From: a beta proteobacterium AAP51
GTDB taxonomy: Bacteria; Pseudomonadota; Gammaproteobacteria; Burkholderiales; Burkholderiaceae_C
Length of the DNA: 64,000 nt
NCBI GenBank assembly: GCA_001295905.1
Contig: LJHT01000102.1
Coordinates: 1 to 64,000, forward strand
Direction of reading: 5' to 3'
Positions 51,384 through 60,310 of the stretch are shown in pieces. Position 1 is the stretch's first letter. Each line of letters opens with the position of its first letter. The notes beneath the pieces are model-generated. The model was not told the origin of the DNA and did no database searches. It was given only the letters and a program-made list of their open reading frames with translations. The position numbers and the translations under genes were made by a program.

Positions 51384-54320
51384 ATGGGCGCTGAAGCGCG
51401 CGAAACCCGCAGCACCTGCCCCTACTGCGGCGTGGGCTGCGGTGTGGTGATCGAGAGCCGCGGCGCGCAGATCACCGGCGTGCGCGGCGACCCCGAACAC
51501 CCCGCCAACTTCGGCCGCCTGTGCACCAAGGGGCAGACGCTGCACCTCACGGCCGCGGCCCATCTGCAGCCGCAGCTGCGCGCGCTGCAGCCCCTGCGCC
51601 GCGCTGTGCGCGACCAGCCGCTCATGGCGGTGGGCTGGGACAGCGCACTCGACGAAGTGGCGCAGCGCCTGGCCCGCACCGTGCAGCAGCACGGGCCCGA
51701 TGCCGTGGGGCTGTACCTGTCTGGGCAACTGCTCACCGAGGACTATTACGTCTTCAACAAGCTGGCCAAGGGCCTGCTGGGCACCAACAACGTCGACACC
51801 AACTCGCGCCTGTGCATGAGCAGCGCCGTGGCCGGCTACAAGCAGAGCCTGGGGGCCGATGCGCCGCCGGCCTGCTACGAAGACCTGGATCATGCCGCCA
51901 CCGTGTTCATCACCGGCAGCAACATGGCCTGGGCGCACCCGGTGCTCTTCCGCCGCCTGGAAGACGCGCGCCGTGCGAACCCGGCGCAGCGCTGGGTGGT
52001 GGCCGACCCGCGCCGCACCGAAACCGCCGCCATGGCCGACCTGCACCTGCAGCTGCTGCCCGGCACCGACGTGGTGCTGCACCACGCGCTGCTGCATGTG
52101 ATGCTGTGGGAAGGCCTCACCGACCCCGCGTACATCGCCGCCCACACCACCGGCTTCGAGGCGCTGCGCGACCGCGTGCGCGAGTTCAGCCCGGCCGTGG
52201 CCGCCAAGACCTGCGGGCTGAAGGCCGAAGACATCGTGCAGGCCGCGCGCTGGTTCGCGGGCGTGCAGCCTGAGCTTGCCCTCACGGGCCCGGGCCCGCG
52301 CGCGCCCACGCTCAGCCTGTGGTGCCAGGGCCTGAACCAGAGCAGCAGCGGCACCGACAAGAACAGCACCCTCATCAACCTGCACCTGGCCACCGGGCAG
52401 CTGGGCCGGCCGGGCGCGGGCCCGCTGTCCTTGACCGGCCAGCCCAACGCCATGGGCGGGCGCGAGGTGGGCGGCCTGGCCAACCTGCTGAGTGCCCACC
52501 GCGACCTGGCCAACCCGCAGCACCGCGCCGAGGTGGCCGCACTCTGGGGCGTGCCCAGCGTACCGGCCGAGCGCGGCAAGAGCGCGGTGCAGATGTTCGA
52601 GGCGGCAGCCGATGGGCAGATCAAGGCGCTTTGGATAGCCTGCACCAACCCGGCCCAGAGCCTGCCCGACCAGGCCACCGTGCGCCGCGCGCTGCAGCGC
52701 GCCGAGTTCGTGGTGCTGCAAGAGGCCTACACCACCACCGCCACCGCGGCCTATGCCGATGTGCTGCTGCCTGCCACCAGCTGGGGCGAAAAGAGCGGCA
52801 CGGTGACGAACAGCGAACGCCGCGTCACCCGCGTGCGCGCCGCCGTGCCGCCGCCGGGCGAGGCGCGTGACGACTGGGCCATCGCCGTGGCCGTGGCGCA
52901 GCGCATCGAAAAGCAGCTGCCGCCCGCGCGCAGCGAAGCGCGGCGGCAGGGCCATCACGCTCATACGCTGTTCCCCTACGACACACCCGAAGACATCTGG
53001 CGCGAACACCGCGAAAGCACGCGCGGGCGTGATCTCGACATCACCGGCCTCAGCTACGCCCGGCTGGACCAGGCGCCCCAGCAATGGCCGCTGCCCGAAG
53101 GTGCGGCACACGGCAGGGCGCGGCTCTATGCCGATGGCGTGTTCCCCACGCCCGATGGCCGCGCGCGCTTCGTCGCCCCGGCCTGGCGTGCGGTGGCCGA
53201 GCCGCGCGATGCGCGCTACCCCATCGCCCTGACCACCGGCCGCCTGCGCGACCAGTGGCATGGCGCCAGCCGCACCGGCACGCTGGGCCGGCTGTTTGCG
53301 CACACGCCCGAGCCCACGCTGGACCTGCACCCCCAAGAGCTGGCGCGCCGCCGCTGGCAGCCGGGCGAGCTGGTGCGCGTGGCCTCGCGGCGCGGCGCAC
53401 TGGTGCTGCCGGTGGCCGCCAATGCCGCGGTGGCGCCGGCCCAGGCGCACATCGCGATGCACTGGGGCAGCGAGTGGGTGTCGGGCGATGGCGTGAACGG
53501 CCTCACCAGCGCCGCCGTGTGCCCCACTTCGCACCAGCCCGAGCTGAAACACGCCGCCGTGCGCGTGGAAGCCGCCGCGCTGCCTTGGCAGATGGCGGCG
53601 GCTGCCTGGCTGCCGGCGGGCCAGGCCTGGCCGGGCCGCGAGCGTTTGCGCGCGCTGTTCGCGGTGCTGCACGCAGCCGGCGGCTATGCGCATTGTGTGC
53701 CTTTCGGTCGCGAAGCCGACGAAGCGCCTTCAGCTGAGGGCGCGCCTTCCAACACCGCAGCGGCCACGCAGCCTTCGATGCCAGCACCGCCGCTCACCGG
53801 CCTGCGCTGGCGCGCCGCCCTGCCTGCCGCTGCCGACGCCAGCCTCCTGCAGGCCCTGGTGCAGGCCGTGGCCGAAGCCCTGGGCCTGGACCCGCAGCAA
53901 GGCCCCTTGCTGCAGTACGCCGACGCCCGGCAGGCCCAGACGCGCCGCATGGCCCTGCGCGAAGACGGCAGCCTGCGTGCCTACCTGCTGGCTGGCGACA
54001 CCGCCGCCGATGCCTGGGTGCTGCCCCTGCTGCAAGGCGGCGGCCAGGCTGCTGCCATGGGCCGCGCGTTGCTGGCCGCGCGTGCCGCCCCGCCGCAGTT
54101 GCTGGCCGCACCCAGCCCACAGGTCTGCGCCTGTTTCGATGTGAGCGAAGCGCGCATCGTCCAGGCCGCCGCACAGGCCGAAGGTGAGCCCGCGCAACGC
54201 CTGCAGGCCGTGCAGCAGGCCCTGCAGTGCGGCACACGCTGCGGCTCTTGCCTGCCCGCCGTGAAGGCCCTGCTGCAGAAGACGCCCTGCGCGCAAGAAC
54301 CCCTGGAGGCCGCGCCATGA
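51384..54320 (+). CDS. nasA: Assimilatory nitrate reductase catalytic subunit
   Basis: Cytoplasmic molybdopterin enzyme that reduces nitrate to nitrite, 978 residues. The N-terminal [4Fe-4S] site is Cys12, Cys15, Cys19 and Cys47. The molybdopterin domains include NVDTNSRLCMSSAV, GLNQSSSGTDKNS and the C-terminal TGRLRDQWHGASRTG. A BFD-like [2Fe-2S] domain closes the protein: Cys915-x-Cys917 and C949...C953-G-S-C956. There is no Tat signal, as expected for the assimilatory type. No separate electron-transfer gene (nasB/nasC) is visible, so the BFD domain probably accepts electrons from a ferredoxin or flavoprotein elsewhere. It overlaps cobA by ATGA. Confidence 0.95.
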   Translation: MGAEARETRSTCPYCGVGCGVVIESRGAQITGVRGDPEHPANFGRLCTKGQTLHLTAAAHLQPQLRALQPLRRAVRDQPLMAVGWDSALDEVAQRLARTVQQHGPDAVGLYLSGQLLTEDYYVFNKLAKGLLGTNNVDTNSRLCMSSAVAGYKQSLGADAPPACYEDLDHAATVFITGSNMAWAHPVLFRRLEDARRANPAQRWVVADPRRTETAAMADLHLQLLPGTDVVLHHALLHVMLWEGLTDPAYIAAHTTGFEALRDRVREFSPAVAAKTCGLKAEDIVQAARWFAGVQPELALTGPGPRAPTLSLWCQGLNQSSSGTDKNSTLINLHLATGQLGRPGAGPLSLTGQPNAMGGREVGGLANLLSAHRDLANPQHRAEVAALWGVPSVPAERGKSAVQMFEAAADGQIKALWIACTNPAQSLPDQATVRRALQRAEFVVLQEAYTTTATAAYADVLLPATSWGEKSGTVTNSERRVTRVRAAVPPPGEARDDWAIAVAVAQRIEKQLPPARSEARRQGHHAHTLFPYDTPEDIWREHRESTRGRDLDITGLSYARLDQAPQQWPLPEGAAHGRARLYADGVFPTPDGRARFVAPAWRAVAEPRDARYPIALTTGRLRDQWHGASRTGTLGRLFAHTPEPTLDLHPQELARRRWQPGELVRVASRRGALVLPVAANAAVAPAQAHIAMHWGSEWVSGDGVNGLTSAAVCPTSHQPELKHAAVRVEAAALPWQMAAAAWLPAGQAWPGRERLRALFAVLHAAGGYAHCVPFGREADEAPSAEGAPSNTAAATQPSMPAPPLTGLRWRAALPAAADASLLQALVQAVAEALGLDPQQGPLLQYADARQAQTRRMALREDGSLRAYLLAGDTAADAWVLPLLQGGGQAAAMGRALLAARAAPPQLLAAPSPQVCACFDVSEARIVQAAAQAEGEPAQRLQAVQQALQCGTRCGSCLPAVKALLQKTPCAQEPLEAAP

Positions 54321-55201
54321 AGCCCGACACGCCTTCCGGCTTGCAGGCCCAACACCCGGCCGCGCCTTTCCCCGCTCCCTTTCCCGTGCACCTGGTGGGC
54401 GCAGGCCCGGGCGACCCCGAACTGCTCACGCTGAAAGCCGTGAAGGCCCTGCGCCAGGCCACGCTGGCGCTGGTGGACGACCTCGTGCACCCCGGCGTGC
54501 TGAAGTTCCTGCGCCGCAGCGCGCGCGTGGTGCACGTGGGCAAGCGCGGCGGCTGCGCCAGCACGCCGCAGGCCTTCATCGAAAGGCTGATGGTGGCCGA
54601 GGCCCTGCGCGGTGAACGGGTGGTGCGTCTGAAGGGCGGCGACCCCTACGTCTTCGGCCGTGGCGGCGAAGAGGCCGATGCGCTGCGCGCCGCCGGTGTG
54701 CCGGTGGTGGTGGTCAGCGGCCTCACCGCCGGCCTGGCCGGGCCCGCCGCCCTGGGCCTGCCGGTGACCGACCGCCGCCACACCCGCGGCGTGGTGTTGG
54801 TCACCGGGCACACGGGCGAAGACGGGGCCGATGAACCCGACTGGCCGGCGCTGGCGCGCTGCGGCCTCACGCTGGTGGTCTACATGGGCGTGGCGCGGCT
54901 GGCGCACATCGTGGCCTGCCTGCAGGCTGGGGGCCTGCCGTCGCACACCCCAGCGGCCGTGGTGTGCAGCGCCCACACGCCGCAGCAGCGCCAGGCCTTG
55001 TGCACCCTGGGCGCGCTGTGCGCCACGGTGCAGCGCGAAGGCCTGGCCAGCCCGGCCATCGTGGTGGTGGGGGATGTGGTGCAGGCCAGCCCGCATTGGG
55101 CGGTGGCCGGTGCGCCCTTCAGCGCGTCAGCCGCTGGCGCTTGCGGTGCCTCAGCGCCCGGTGCTGCCCGCGAACTTCTCCACGCGCTCGGTCGGGCCTG
55201 A
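54317..55201 (+). CDS. cobA: Uroporphyrinogen-III C-methyltransferase
   Basis: SAM-dependent double methylation of uroporphyrinogen III to precorrin-2, which supplies sirohaem for NirB. The 294-residue protein has VHLVGAGPGDPELLTLKAVK, the DDLVHP segment, VVRLKGGDPYVFGRGGEE and the GVVLVTGHTG motif of SUMT enzymes. The CysG dehydrogenase/ferrochelatase domain is absent and must be encoded elsewhere. It is the last gene of the operon; its final 51 bases overlap the convergent trkA-like gene. Confidence 0.94.
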   Translation: MKPDTPSGLQAQHPAAPFPAPFPVHLVGAGPGDPELLTLKAVKALRQATLALVDDLVHPGVLKFLRRSARVVHVGKRGGCASTPQAFIERLMVAEALRGERVVRLKGGDPYVFGRGGEEADALRAAGVPVVVVSGLTAGLAGPAALGLPVTDRRHTRGVVLVTGHTGEDGADEPDWPALARCGLTLVVYMGVARLAHIVACLQAGGLPSHTPAAVVCSAHTPQQRQALCTLGALCATVQREGLASPAIVVVGDVVQASPHWAVAGAPFSASAAGACGASAPGAARELLHALGRA

Positions 55202-55846
55202 AACGATCAGCAGGTCGCCCGGCTGCACGCGGCTGCCCGGTGTGGCGTGCTGGAAGTCCTCGCCCAGCCGCTTGATGCCCACCACCGTGATGCCGAATCT
55301 CTCGCGCACTGCGGCGTCGGTGAGGGTCTTGCCGTGGGTCAGCGCAGGGGCGTGGATGTTCGCGATGGCAAAGCCGTCGTCGAGCTCGATGTAGTCGATC
55401 ATGCGGCCCGAGATGAGGTGGGCCACGCGCTCGCCCATGTCGGCTTCCGGGTAGACGACGTGGTGCGCGCCCATGCGCTGCGCGATCTTGCCGTGCTCTT
55501 CGGTCAGCGCCTTCACCCAGATGTCGCGCAGGCCCAGTTCGGTGAGCGCCATCAGCGTCATCAGGCTCGAACCCAGGTTGTCGCCGATGCCGATGATGGC
55601 GTGGCGGAAATCGGCCACGCCCAGCTGGCGCAGCACCATCTCGTTGGTGGCGTCGGCCTGCACGGCGTGGGTCAGGCGGTCGGCCCAGGCCTGCACGGGG
55701 TCGGCGTCGCGGTCGATGCCCATCACGTCATGGCCCAGGCTCATCAGCGACTGCGCCACGGCGCCGCCGAAGCGCCCCAGCCCGATGACGACCACGCTGT
55801 CGCCTTGCGCGAAGGCGAACTGTTCGGTGAACAACTTACCCAACAA
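55151..55846 (-). CDS. Potassium channel regulatory subunit (TrkA/KtrA, RCK domain)
   Basis: Cytoplasmic nucleotide-binding ring that gates the K+ channel. The 231-residue protein has the Rossmann motif VIGLGRFGGAVAQSL, the acidic DRDAD at the second strand and a C-terminal TrkA_C-like part. One RCK unit of this size suits KtrA better than the double-length TrkA. The start is TTG at 55846, supported by GAGGAG seven bases before it; it overlaps the end of the channel gene by 11 bases. Confidence 0.9.
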   Translation of the reverse strand: MLGKLFTEQFAFAQGDSVVVIGLGRFGGAVAQSLMSLGHDVMGIDRDADPVQAWADRLTHAVQADATNEMVLRQLGVADFRHAIIGIGDNLGSSLMTLMALTELGLRDIWVKALTEEHGKIAQRMGAHHVVYPEADMGERVAHLISGRMIDYIELDDGFAIANIHAPALTHGKTLTDAAVRERFGITVVGIKRLGEDFQHATPGSRVQPGDLLIVSGPTERVEKFAGSTGR

Positions 55847-57167
55847 CGGGATGCTCCTCGGGGTAGCGGTAAGGCATGCGGCGCTCGCCGAGTGCCAGGG
55901 AAGTGGCCAGCGTGATGGTGCCCACGCGGCCCACGTACATCAGCACCACCAGCATCAGCTGGCCGGTGGGTGGCAGCTCGGCCGTGATGCCGGTGGACAG
56001 CCCCACCGTGCCGAAGGCCGAGATCACTTCGAAGATCACCTTGTCGGTGGGCAGGTCGGTCACGCGCAGGATGACCAGGGTGCCCAGCACCACCATCGCG
56101 CTGCCCAGCACCAGCACCGTGATGGCCTGCCGCTGCGCCGTAGGGCACACGCGGCGGCCGAAGGCTTCGCTGTCGGGGCGGCCGCGTACCTCGGCCACCA
56201 CCAGCAGCACGAGGATGAAGACCGTGGCCACCTTCACGCCACCGGCCGTGCCCGCGCTGCCGCCGCCCACGAACATCAGCAGGTAGTGCAGCGCCCAGCT
56301 TTCCTGCGTGAGCTGGCCGATGTCGACGGCGTTGAAGCCCGCCGTGCGGGCCGAGACCGAGGCGAAGGCCGCGCCGAGCAGCTTGTCGCCCAGGCTCATC
56401 GGGCCCAGGGTGCGGGGGTTGCCCCATTCGAACACCAGCAGGGCCAGCGCGCCGCCCACCAGCAACACCGCGCTGCCCGAGAGCGTCAGCTTGGTGTGCA
56501 AGGACCAGTGGTGCGGGTCCCAGCGCTTGGCGCGCAGGTCTTGCAGCACCGGAAAGCCGATACCGCCGATGAAGATGCCCAGCATCACTGGCACCAGCAC
56601 CCAGGCGTCGGAGGCATAACGCATGAGGCTGTCGCCGTGCAGCGAGAAGCCCGCGTTGTTGAAGGCCGAGACGGCATGGAAGAGGCCGCTCCACGCAGCT
56701 TCGCCCCAGGGCAGGCCGTGGCCGTGGTGCAGCCGCAGTGTCAGCGCGAGTGCCAACGCTGCCTCGCACACCAGCGTGACCACCAGCACCACGCGCGCCA
56801 CGCTGGAGACATCGCCCAGGCCCACGGTGTGGGTCTCGGCCTGCGTCAGCAGGCGCGTGCGCAGGCGCAGCGAGCGGTTGACCATCAGCCCCAGCAAGGC
56901 GGCGGCCGTCATCAGCCCGAAGCCGCCCAGCTGGAACAGGAGCATCACGACGGCCTGGCCGAAGGGCGACCAGTAGGTGCCGGTGTCCACCACCACCAGG
57001 CCCGTGACGCACACCGCCGACACGGCCGTGAACAGCGCCGTCAGCCAGGGCGCGGCCTGGCCTTCGGCTTGCGACAGCGGCAGCCGCAGCAGCAAGGTGC
57101 CCACGGCGATGAGCAGCAGGAACAGCAGCGCCACGGCGCGGCTGGGGTGAAGAAGGCGTTTCGGCAT
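55836..57167 (-). CDS. Potassium uptake channel subunit (TrkH/KtrB family)
   Basis: Inner-membrane K+ translocating subunit of 443 residues with four M-P-M repeats. The selectivity-filter glycines are in VCVTGLVV, AFNNAGFS, SARTAGFN and GTVGLSTG. The length and the RCK partner directly downstream fit KtrB. The N-terminal MPKRLLHPSR gives the positive charge before the first helix. It is divergent from the KdpD-like kinase gene. Confidence 0.92.
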   Translation of the reverse strand: MPKRLLHPSRAVALLFLLLIAVGTLLLRLPLSQAEGQAAPWLTALFTAVSAVCVTGLVVVDTGTYWSPFGQAVVMLLFQLGGFGLMTAAALLGLMVNRSLRLRTRLLTQAETHTVGLGDVSSVARVVLVVTLVCEAALALALTLRLHHGHGLPWGEAAWSGLFHAVSAFNNAGFSLHGDSLMRYASDAWVLVPVMLGIFIGGIGFPVLQDLRAKRWDPHHWSLHTKLTLSGSAVLLVGGALALLVFEWGNPRTLGPMSLGDKLLGAAFASVSARTAGFNAVDIGQLTQESWALHYLLMFVGGGSAGTAGGVKVATVFILVLLVVAEVRGRPDSEAFGRRVCPTAQRQAITVLVLGSAMVVLGTLVILRVTDLPTDKVIFEVISAFGTVGLSTGITAELPPTGQLMLVVLMYVGRVGTITLATSLALGERRMPYRYPEEHPVVG

Positions 57168-57320
57168 GGGGCGACAGCCGGTCCATTCTGGGCAGCGTGC
57201 GGCGCCGGGCCAAGGCCGTGGCGGCCGTCTTGATGGTTTCTTGATGCGCGCCCGGCCAGTCTTGTGGCGGCCTTGATGCTCAGGGCGCAGGCGGTGCCTG
57301 GGCGCGGTCCGGCCGTCCAC

Positions 57321-57332
57321 TACAGTGCCTGC
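57321..57332 (+). promoter_or_regulatory. Candidate -10 box for a leaderless GTG start
   Basis: TACAGT at 57321-57326, then GCCTGC, then an in-frame GTG at 57333 that opens the kinase gene. The six-base spacing matches the boxes before 6502, 30126 and 31043. A normal ATG lies twelve bases further on, at 57345. Confidence 0.35.
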
Positions 57333-59033
57333 GTGGCTGCCAACATGAACCCCCCGCACCCGCCCCCACACCCGCCCCGGCCCTGGCACGCCCGGCGCTC
57401 GGGCTGGACGGCCTACGCCGCTGCCGCGGCCTTGTGTGCGGCCGCCGCGCTGCTGGCCGCGCCGCTGGCCCACACGCTGGACATCGCCAGCCTGGCGCTG
57501 GTGTTCATGCTGGCGGTGGTGGTGGCCGCCGCGCTGTTCGGGCGCGGGCCGGCCTTGCTGGCGGCGGGCCTGTCGGTGTTGCTGCTGAACGTGGTGTTCG
57601 TGCCGCCGCGTTTTTCCCTGGCCGTGGCCGACGAACGCCTGTTCTTCACCTTCGCGGTGATGCTGGCGGTGGGCCTGGTGGTGGGGCAGCTCACGGCCGG
57701 GCTGAAGGCGCAGGCGCTGGCGGCGCAAGAACGCGAGCAGCGCGTGCGCAGCCTCTACGAGATCTCGCGCGAACTGGGCGGCGCGCTGGCAGTGGAGCAG
57801 GTGGCCCAGGCCATCTCCCGCTTCGCCGCGGCGCAGTGGGGCGGCAGTGCCGTGCTGTGGGTGCTGGCGCGCGATGGCGAACTGCGCGCCGTGGCGGCGG
57901 AGGAGGGTGCCGCTTCGCAGGACCCGGCCGCATGCGAAGCGCTGGCCCCCCTGGCCCCCCTGGCCCGTTGGGCCGTGACGCAGGGCCGCGCCGCCGGGCG
58001 CGGCACCGAGCACCAGCCGGACCACCCGGCCCTGGTGCTGCCCCTGCGCGCGCCCATGGCCGTGCGCGGTGCGCTGGCGGTGCAGCGCGCCGATGGCCAA
58101 GGCTGGTCGGCCGATGAACGGCGCCTGCTCAGCACCTGCGCCACCTTGCTGGCCGGCACGCTGGAGCGCCTGCACTACATCGACGTGGCGCAGGCCACGG
58201 CGCTGGAGATCGAAGGCGAAAGGCTGCGCAACACCTTGCTCTCGGCCCTGTCGCACGACCTGCGCACACCGCTGGCCTCGCTGGTGGGGCTGGCCGAATC
58301 GCTGCGGCTCACGCGCCCCGCGCCCAGCCTGCAGCAGGCCGAGATTGCCGACGCCATGGCCGCTTCCGCGCGGCGCATGAGTGCGCTGGCCACCAACCTG
58401 CTGGACATGGCCCGTCTGCACGCCGGCGCCGTGCGGCTGGACCTGCAATGGCAGCCGCTGGAAGAGGTGGTGGGCAGCGCGCTGGCCGCCAGCGCGCCCT
58501 GGCTGGCGCAGCACCCGGTGCGCGTGCAGCTGGCCGAAGACCTGCCCTGGGTGCGCATCGACGCGGTGCTGGTCGAGCGTGTGCTCGTGAACCTGCTGGA
58601 GAACGCCGTGAAGTACACCCCGCCGGGCACCTGGGTGGTGGTGTCGGGCGTGGCCCGGGCCGAGGGGGTGGAGCTCGCGGTGCAGGACGGCGGGCCCGGC
58701 CTGCCACTGGGGCGCGGCGAAGACCTGTTCAAGAAGTTCGAGCGCGGTGAGCGCGAGGGCGCCACCCCGGGCGTGGGCCTGGGGCTGGCGCTGTGCCGCG
58801 CCATCGTCGAAGCGCATGGCGGCACCATCCATGCCGAAAGCCCGGCCAGCGGCGGCGCACGCTTCGTGGTGTGCTTCCCGCGCGGTCTGCCGCCGCCCCT
58901 GCCGCCCGCCGAAGAGGCGGCGGCTGCAGCCGAAATGGCCGAGATGGCCGAAGCCGCTGAAGTCAGCCCTTTGGCCGAGGGCACAGCCGCCCCTGACGGC
59001 AGCCGCGAAGCCCCGAAAGGCCCGGCGACATGA
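57333..59033 (+). CDS. KdpD-like sensor histidine kinase lacking the N-terminal KdpD domains
   Basis: About 566 residues. Four clustered hydrophobic helices (about 25-120, DUF4118-like) are followed by a GAF-like region. The dimerisation domain has the phosphorylated His308 in SALSHDLRTPLAS. The ATPase domain has NLLENAVKYTPPG, DGGPGLP and GVGLGLALCRAIVEAHGG. Full KdpD has about 400 further N-terminal residues (Usp-like and Walker segments), which are missing. The C-terminal tail is Ala/Glu-rich. It shares ATGA with the regulator gene. The start is either GTG 57333 or ATG 57345. Confidence 0.88.
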   Translation: MAANMNPPHPPPHPPRPWHARRSGWTAYAAAAALCAAAALLAAPLAHTLDIASLALVFMLAVVVAAALFGRGPALLAAGLSVLLLNVVFVPPRFSLAVADERLFFTFAVMLAVGLVVGQLTAGLKAQALAAQEREQRVRSLYEISRELGGALAVEQVAQAISRFAAAQWGGSAVLWVLARDGELRAVAAEEGAASQDPAACEALAPLAPLARWAVTQGRAAGRGTEHQPDHPALVLPLRAPMAVRGALAVQRADGQGWSADERRLLSTCATLLAGTLERLHYIDVAQATALEIEGERLRNTLLSALSHDLRTPLASLVGLAESLRLTRPAPSLQQAEIADAMAASARRMSALATNLLDMARLHAGAVRLDLQWQPLEEVVGSALAASAPWLAQHPVRVQLAEDLPWVRIDAVLVERVLVNLLENAVKYTPPGTWVVVSGVARAEGVELAVQDGGPGLPLGRGEDLFKKFERGEREGATPGVGLGLALCRAIVEAHGGTIHAESPASGGARFVVCFPRGLPPPLPPAEEAAAAAEMAEMAEAAEVSPLAEGTAAPDGSREAPKGPAT

Positions 59034-59755
59034 GCGGCCTGCCCCTGGTCAAGTGTGAGGGCCAGCCTTCGCGCGTGCTGGTGGTGGAAGACGACGCCGA
59101 CATCCGCCGTTTCGTGCGCGTGGCGCTGGAATCCGAGGGCCATGACGTGACCGAGGCCGCCACCCTGCAGCGTGGCCTGATCGAAGCCGGCACGCGCCGC
59201 CCCGACCTCGTGGTGCTGGACCTCGGCCTGCCCGATGGCGACGGCGTCGACTTCATCCGCGAGTTCCGCAGCTGGTCTTCATCGCCCGTGCTGGTGCTGT
59301 CGGCGCGGGCTGCCGAGCTCGACAAGATTCGCGCGCTGGACAGCGGTGCCGACGACTACCTCGTCAAGCCCTTCGGCTCGGGCGAACTGCTGGCGCGCAC
59401 GCGGGCCCACCTGCGGCGGCGGCTGCACCACACCGGCGCCGACGAAGCCGCCTTCGTCTTTGGCGATGTCACGGTGGACCGTGCGCGCCGCAAGGTGCTG
59501 CGCGCGGGCGAACCGGTGCACCTCACGCCCATCGAATACCGCCTGTTGCTGCTGCTGACCGCGCGGCCCGACCGCGTGCTCACCCACCGCTTCCTGCTGC
59601 AGGAGCTGTGGGGCCCCAGCCATGCCGAGCACGTGCACTACGTGCGCGTGCACATGGGCAACCTGCGCAAGAAGATCGAGGCCGACCCTTCGCAGCCGAA
59701 ATGGCTGCTCACCGAAAGCGGCGTGGGCTACCGCTTCGCCAGCCAGCCGGCCTGA
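59030..59755 (+). CDS. kdpE: KdpE-like response regulator (OmpR family)
   Basis: A 241-residue DNA-binding response regulator. The receiver domain has the acidic EDD (20-22), the phospho-acceptor Asp64 in VVLDLGLPDGDG, and Lys113 in DYLVKPF. The C-terminal winged helix shows LTPIEYRLLLLL and HYVRVHMGNLRKKIE, which is typical of KdpE. It is coupled to the kinase gene by ATGA. No kdpFABC is present; the nearest potassium genes are the divergent Trk/Ktr pair. Confidence 0.92.
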   Translation: MSGLPLVKCEGQPSRVLVVEDDADIRRFVRVALESEGHDVTEAATLQRGLIEAGTRRPDLVVLDLGLPDGDGVDFIREFRSWSSSPVLVLSARAAELDKIRALDSGADDYLVKPFGSGELLARTRAHLRRRLHHTGADEAAFVFGDVTVDRARRKVLRAGEPVHLTPIEYRLLLLLTARPDRVLTHRFLLQELWGPSHAEHVHYVRVHMGNLRKKIEADPSQPKWLLTESGVGYRFASQPA

Positions 59756-59884
59756 ACGCGCGCCAGCCCTGCGCCGGCCCTTCGCGGGCCCCGCAAAACA
59801 CCCGGTGCGCAGCCGCGGCGGCTTCGCTACATTGCCCCCGCGGGGGCCGTGGCGCCCCGCGTTCCACCCCCTCACGGAGTACCC

Positions 59885-60310
59885 ATGGCCCTGCCTGTCC
59901 TTGCTCGTTCGCGGCCCAGTTCGCTGCTTCGTTCGCTGCTTTGTTCGCTGTTTGCCGGTGCGGGCTTCGTGCTGGCCGGCTGTTCCTCGCTCGGCGGCCC
60001 CAACGACCTGGCCGGCCCGCCCGGCGCCACCTACCCCACCAGCAAGTCACCGATGGCTTACGCGCAGTGCCTCAGGCCGCTGTGGCAGGCCACCCGGGTG
60101 GTGGGTGGCAAGGCCACGGTCGACACCGTGCCCGGGCCCAACGGCAGCCTGCGCATGACCCTGAACATCGCGGGCGCGCCCGGCCGGGTGCTGGAGATCC
60201 TGCCGCAGGGCAGTGGCGCCACCGTGCGCTACTGGAACCGCAGCAACGACTGGGGCGGCGGCGGCGCCACCAAGCCCAAGGCCGTGGTGGACATGGAAAG
60301 CTGCCTCTGA
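59885..60310 (+). CDS. Putative lipoprotein of unknown function
   Basis: A 141-residue protein with a lipoprotein signal: a positive start, a Leu-rich helix and the lipobox LAGC with Cys33, followed by SSLGG. The mature part has no family motif I recognise; it includes VDTVPGPNGSLRMTLNI and a Gly-rich NDWGGGG segment. ACGGAG precedes ATG 59885. The signal helix is built from three 12-bp repeats encoding SLLR, SLLC and SLFA. TACATT at 59829-59834 may be the -10 box. Confidence 0.75.
   Translation: MALPVLARSRPSSLLRSLLCSLFAGAGFVLAGCSSLGGPNDLAGPPGATYPTSKSPMAYAQCLRPLWQATRVVGGKATVDTVPGPNGSLRMTLNIAGAPGRVLEILPQGSGATVRYWNRSNDWGGGGATKPKAVVDMESCL
59919..59954 (+). repeat. 12-bp tandem repeat inside a lipoprotein signal peptide
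   Basis: Three units of GTTCGCTGCTTC type at 59919, 59931 and 59943, diverging by one and three bases. Because the unit is a multiple of three, copy changes would only lengthen or shorten the hydrophobic core of the signal peptide. Confidence 0.85.
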
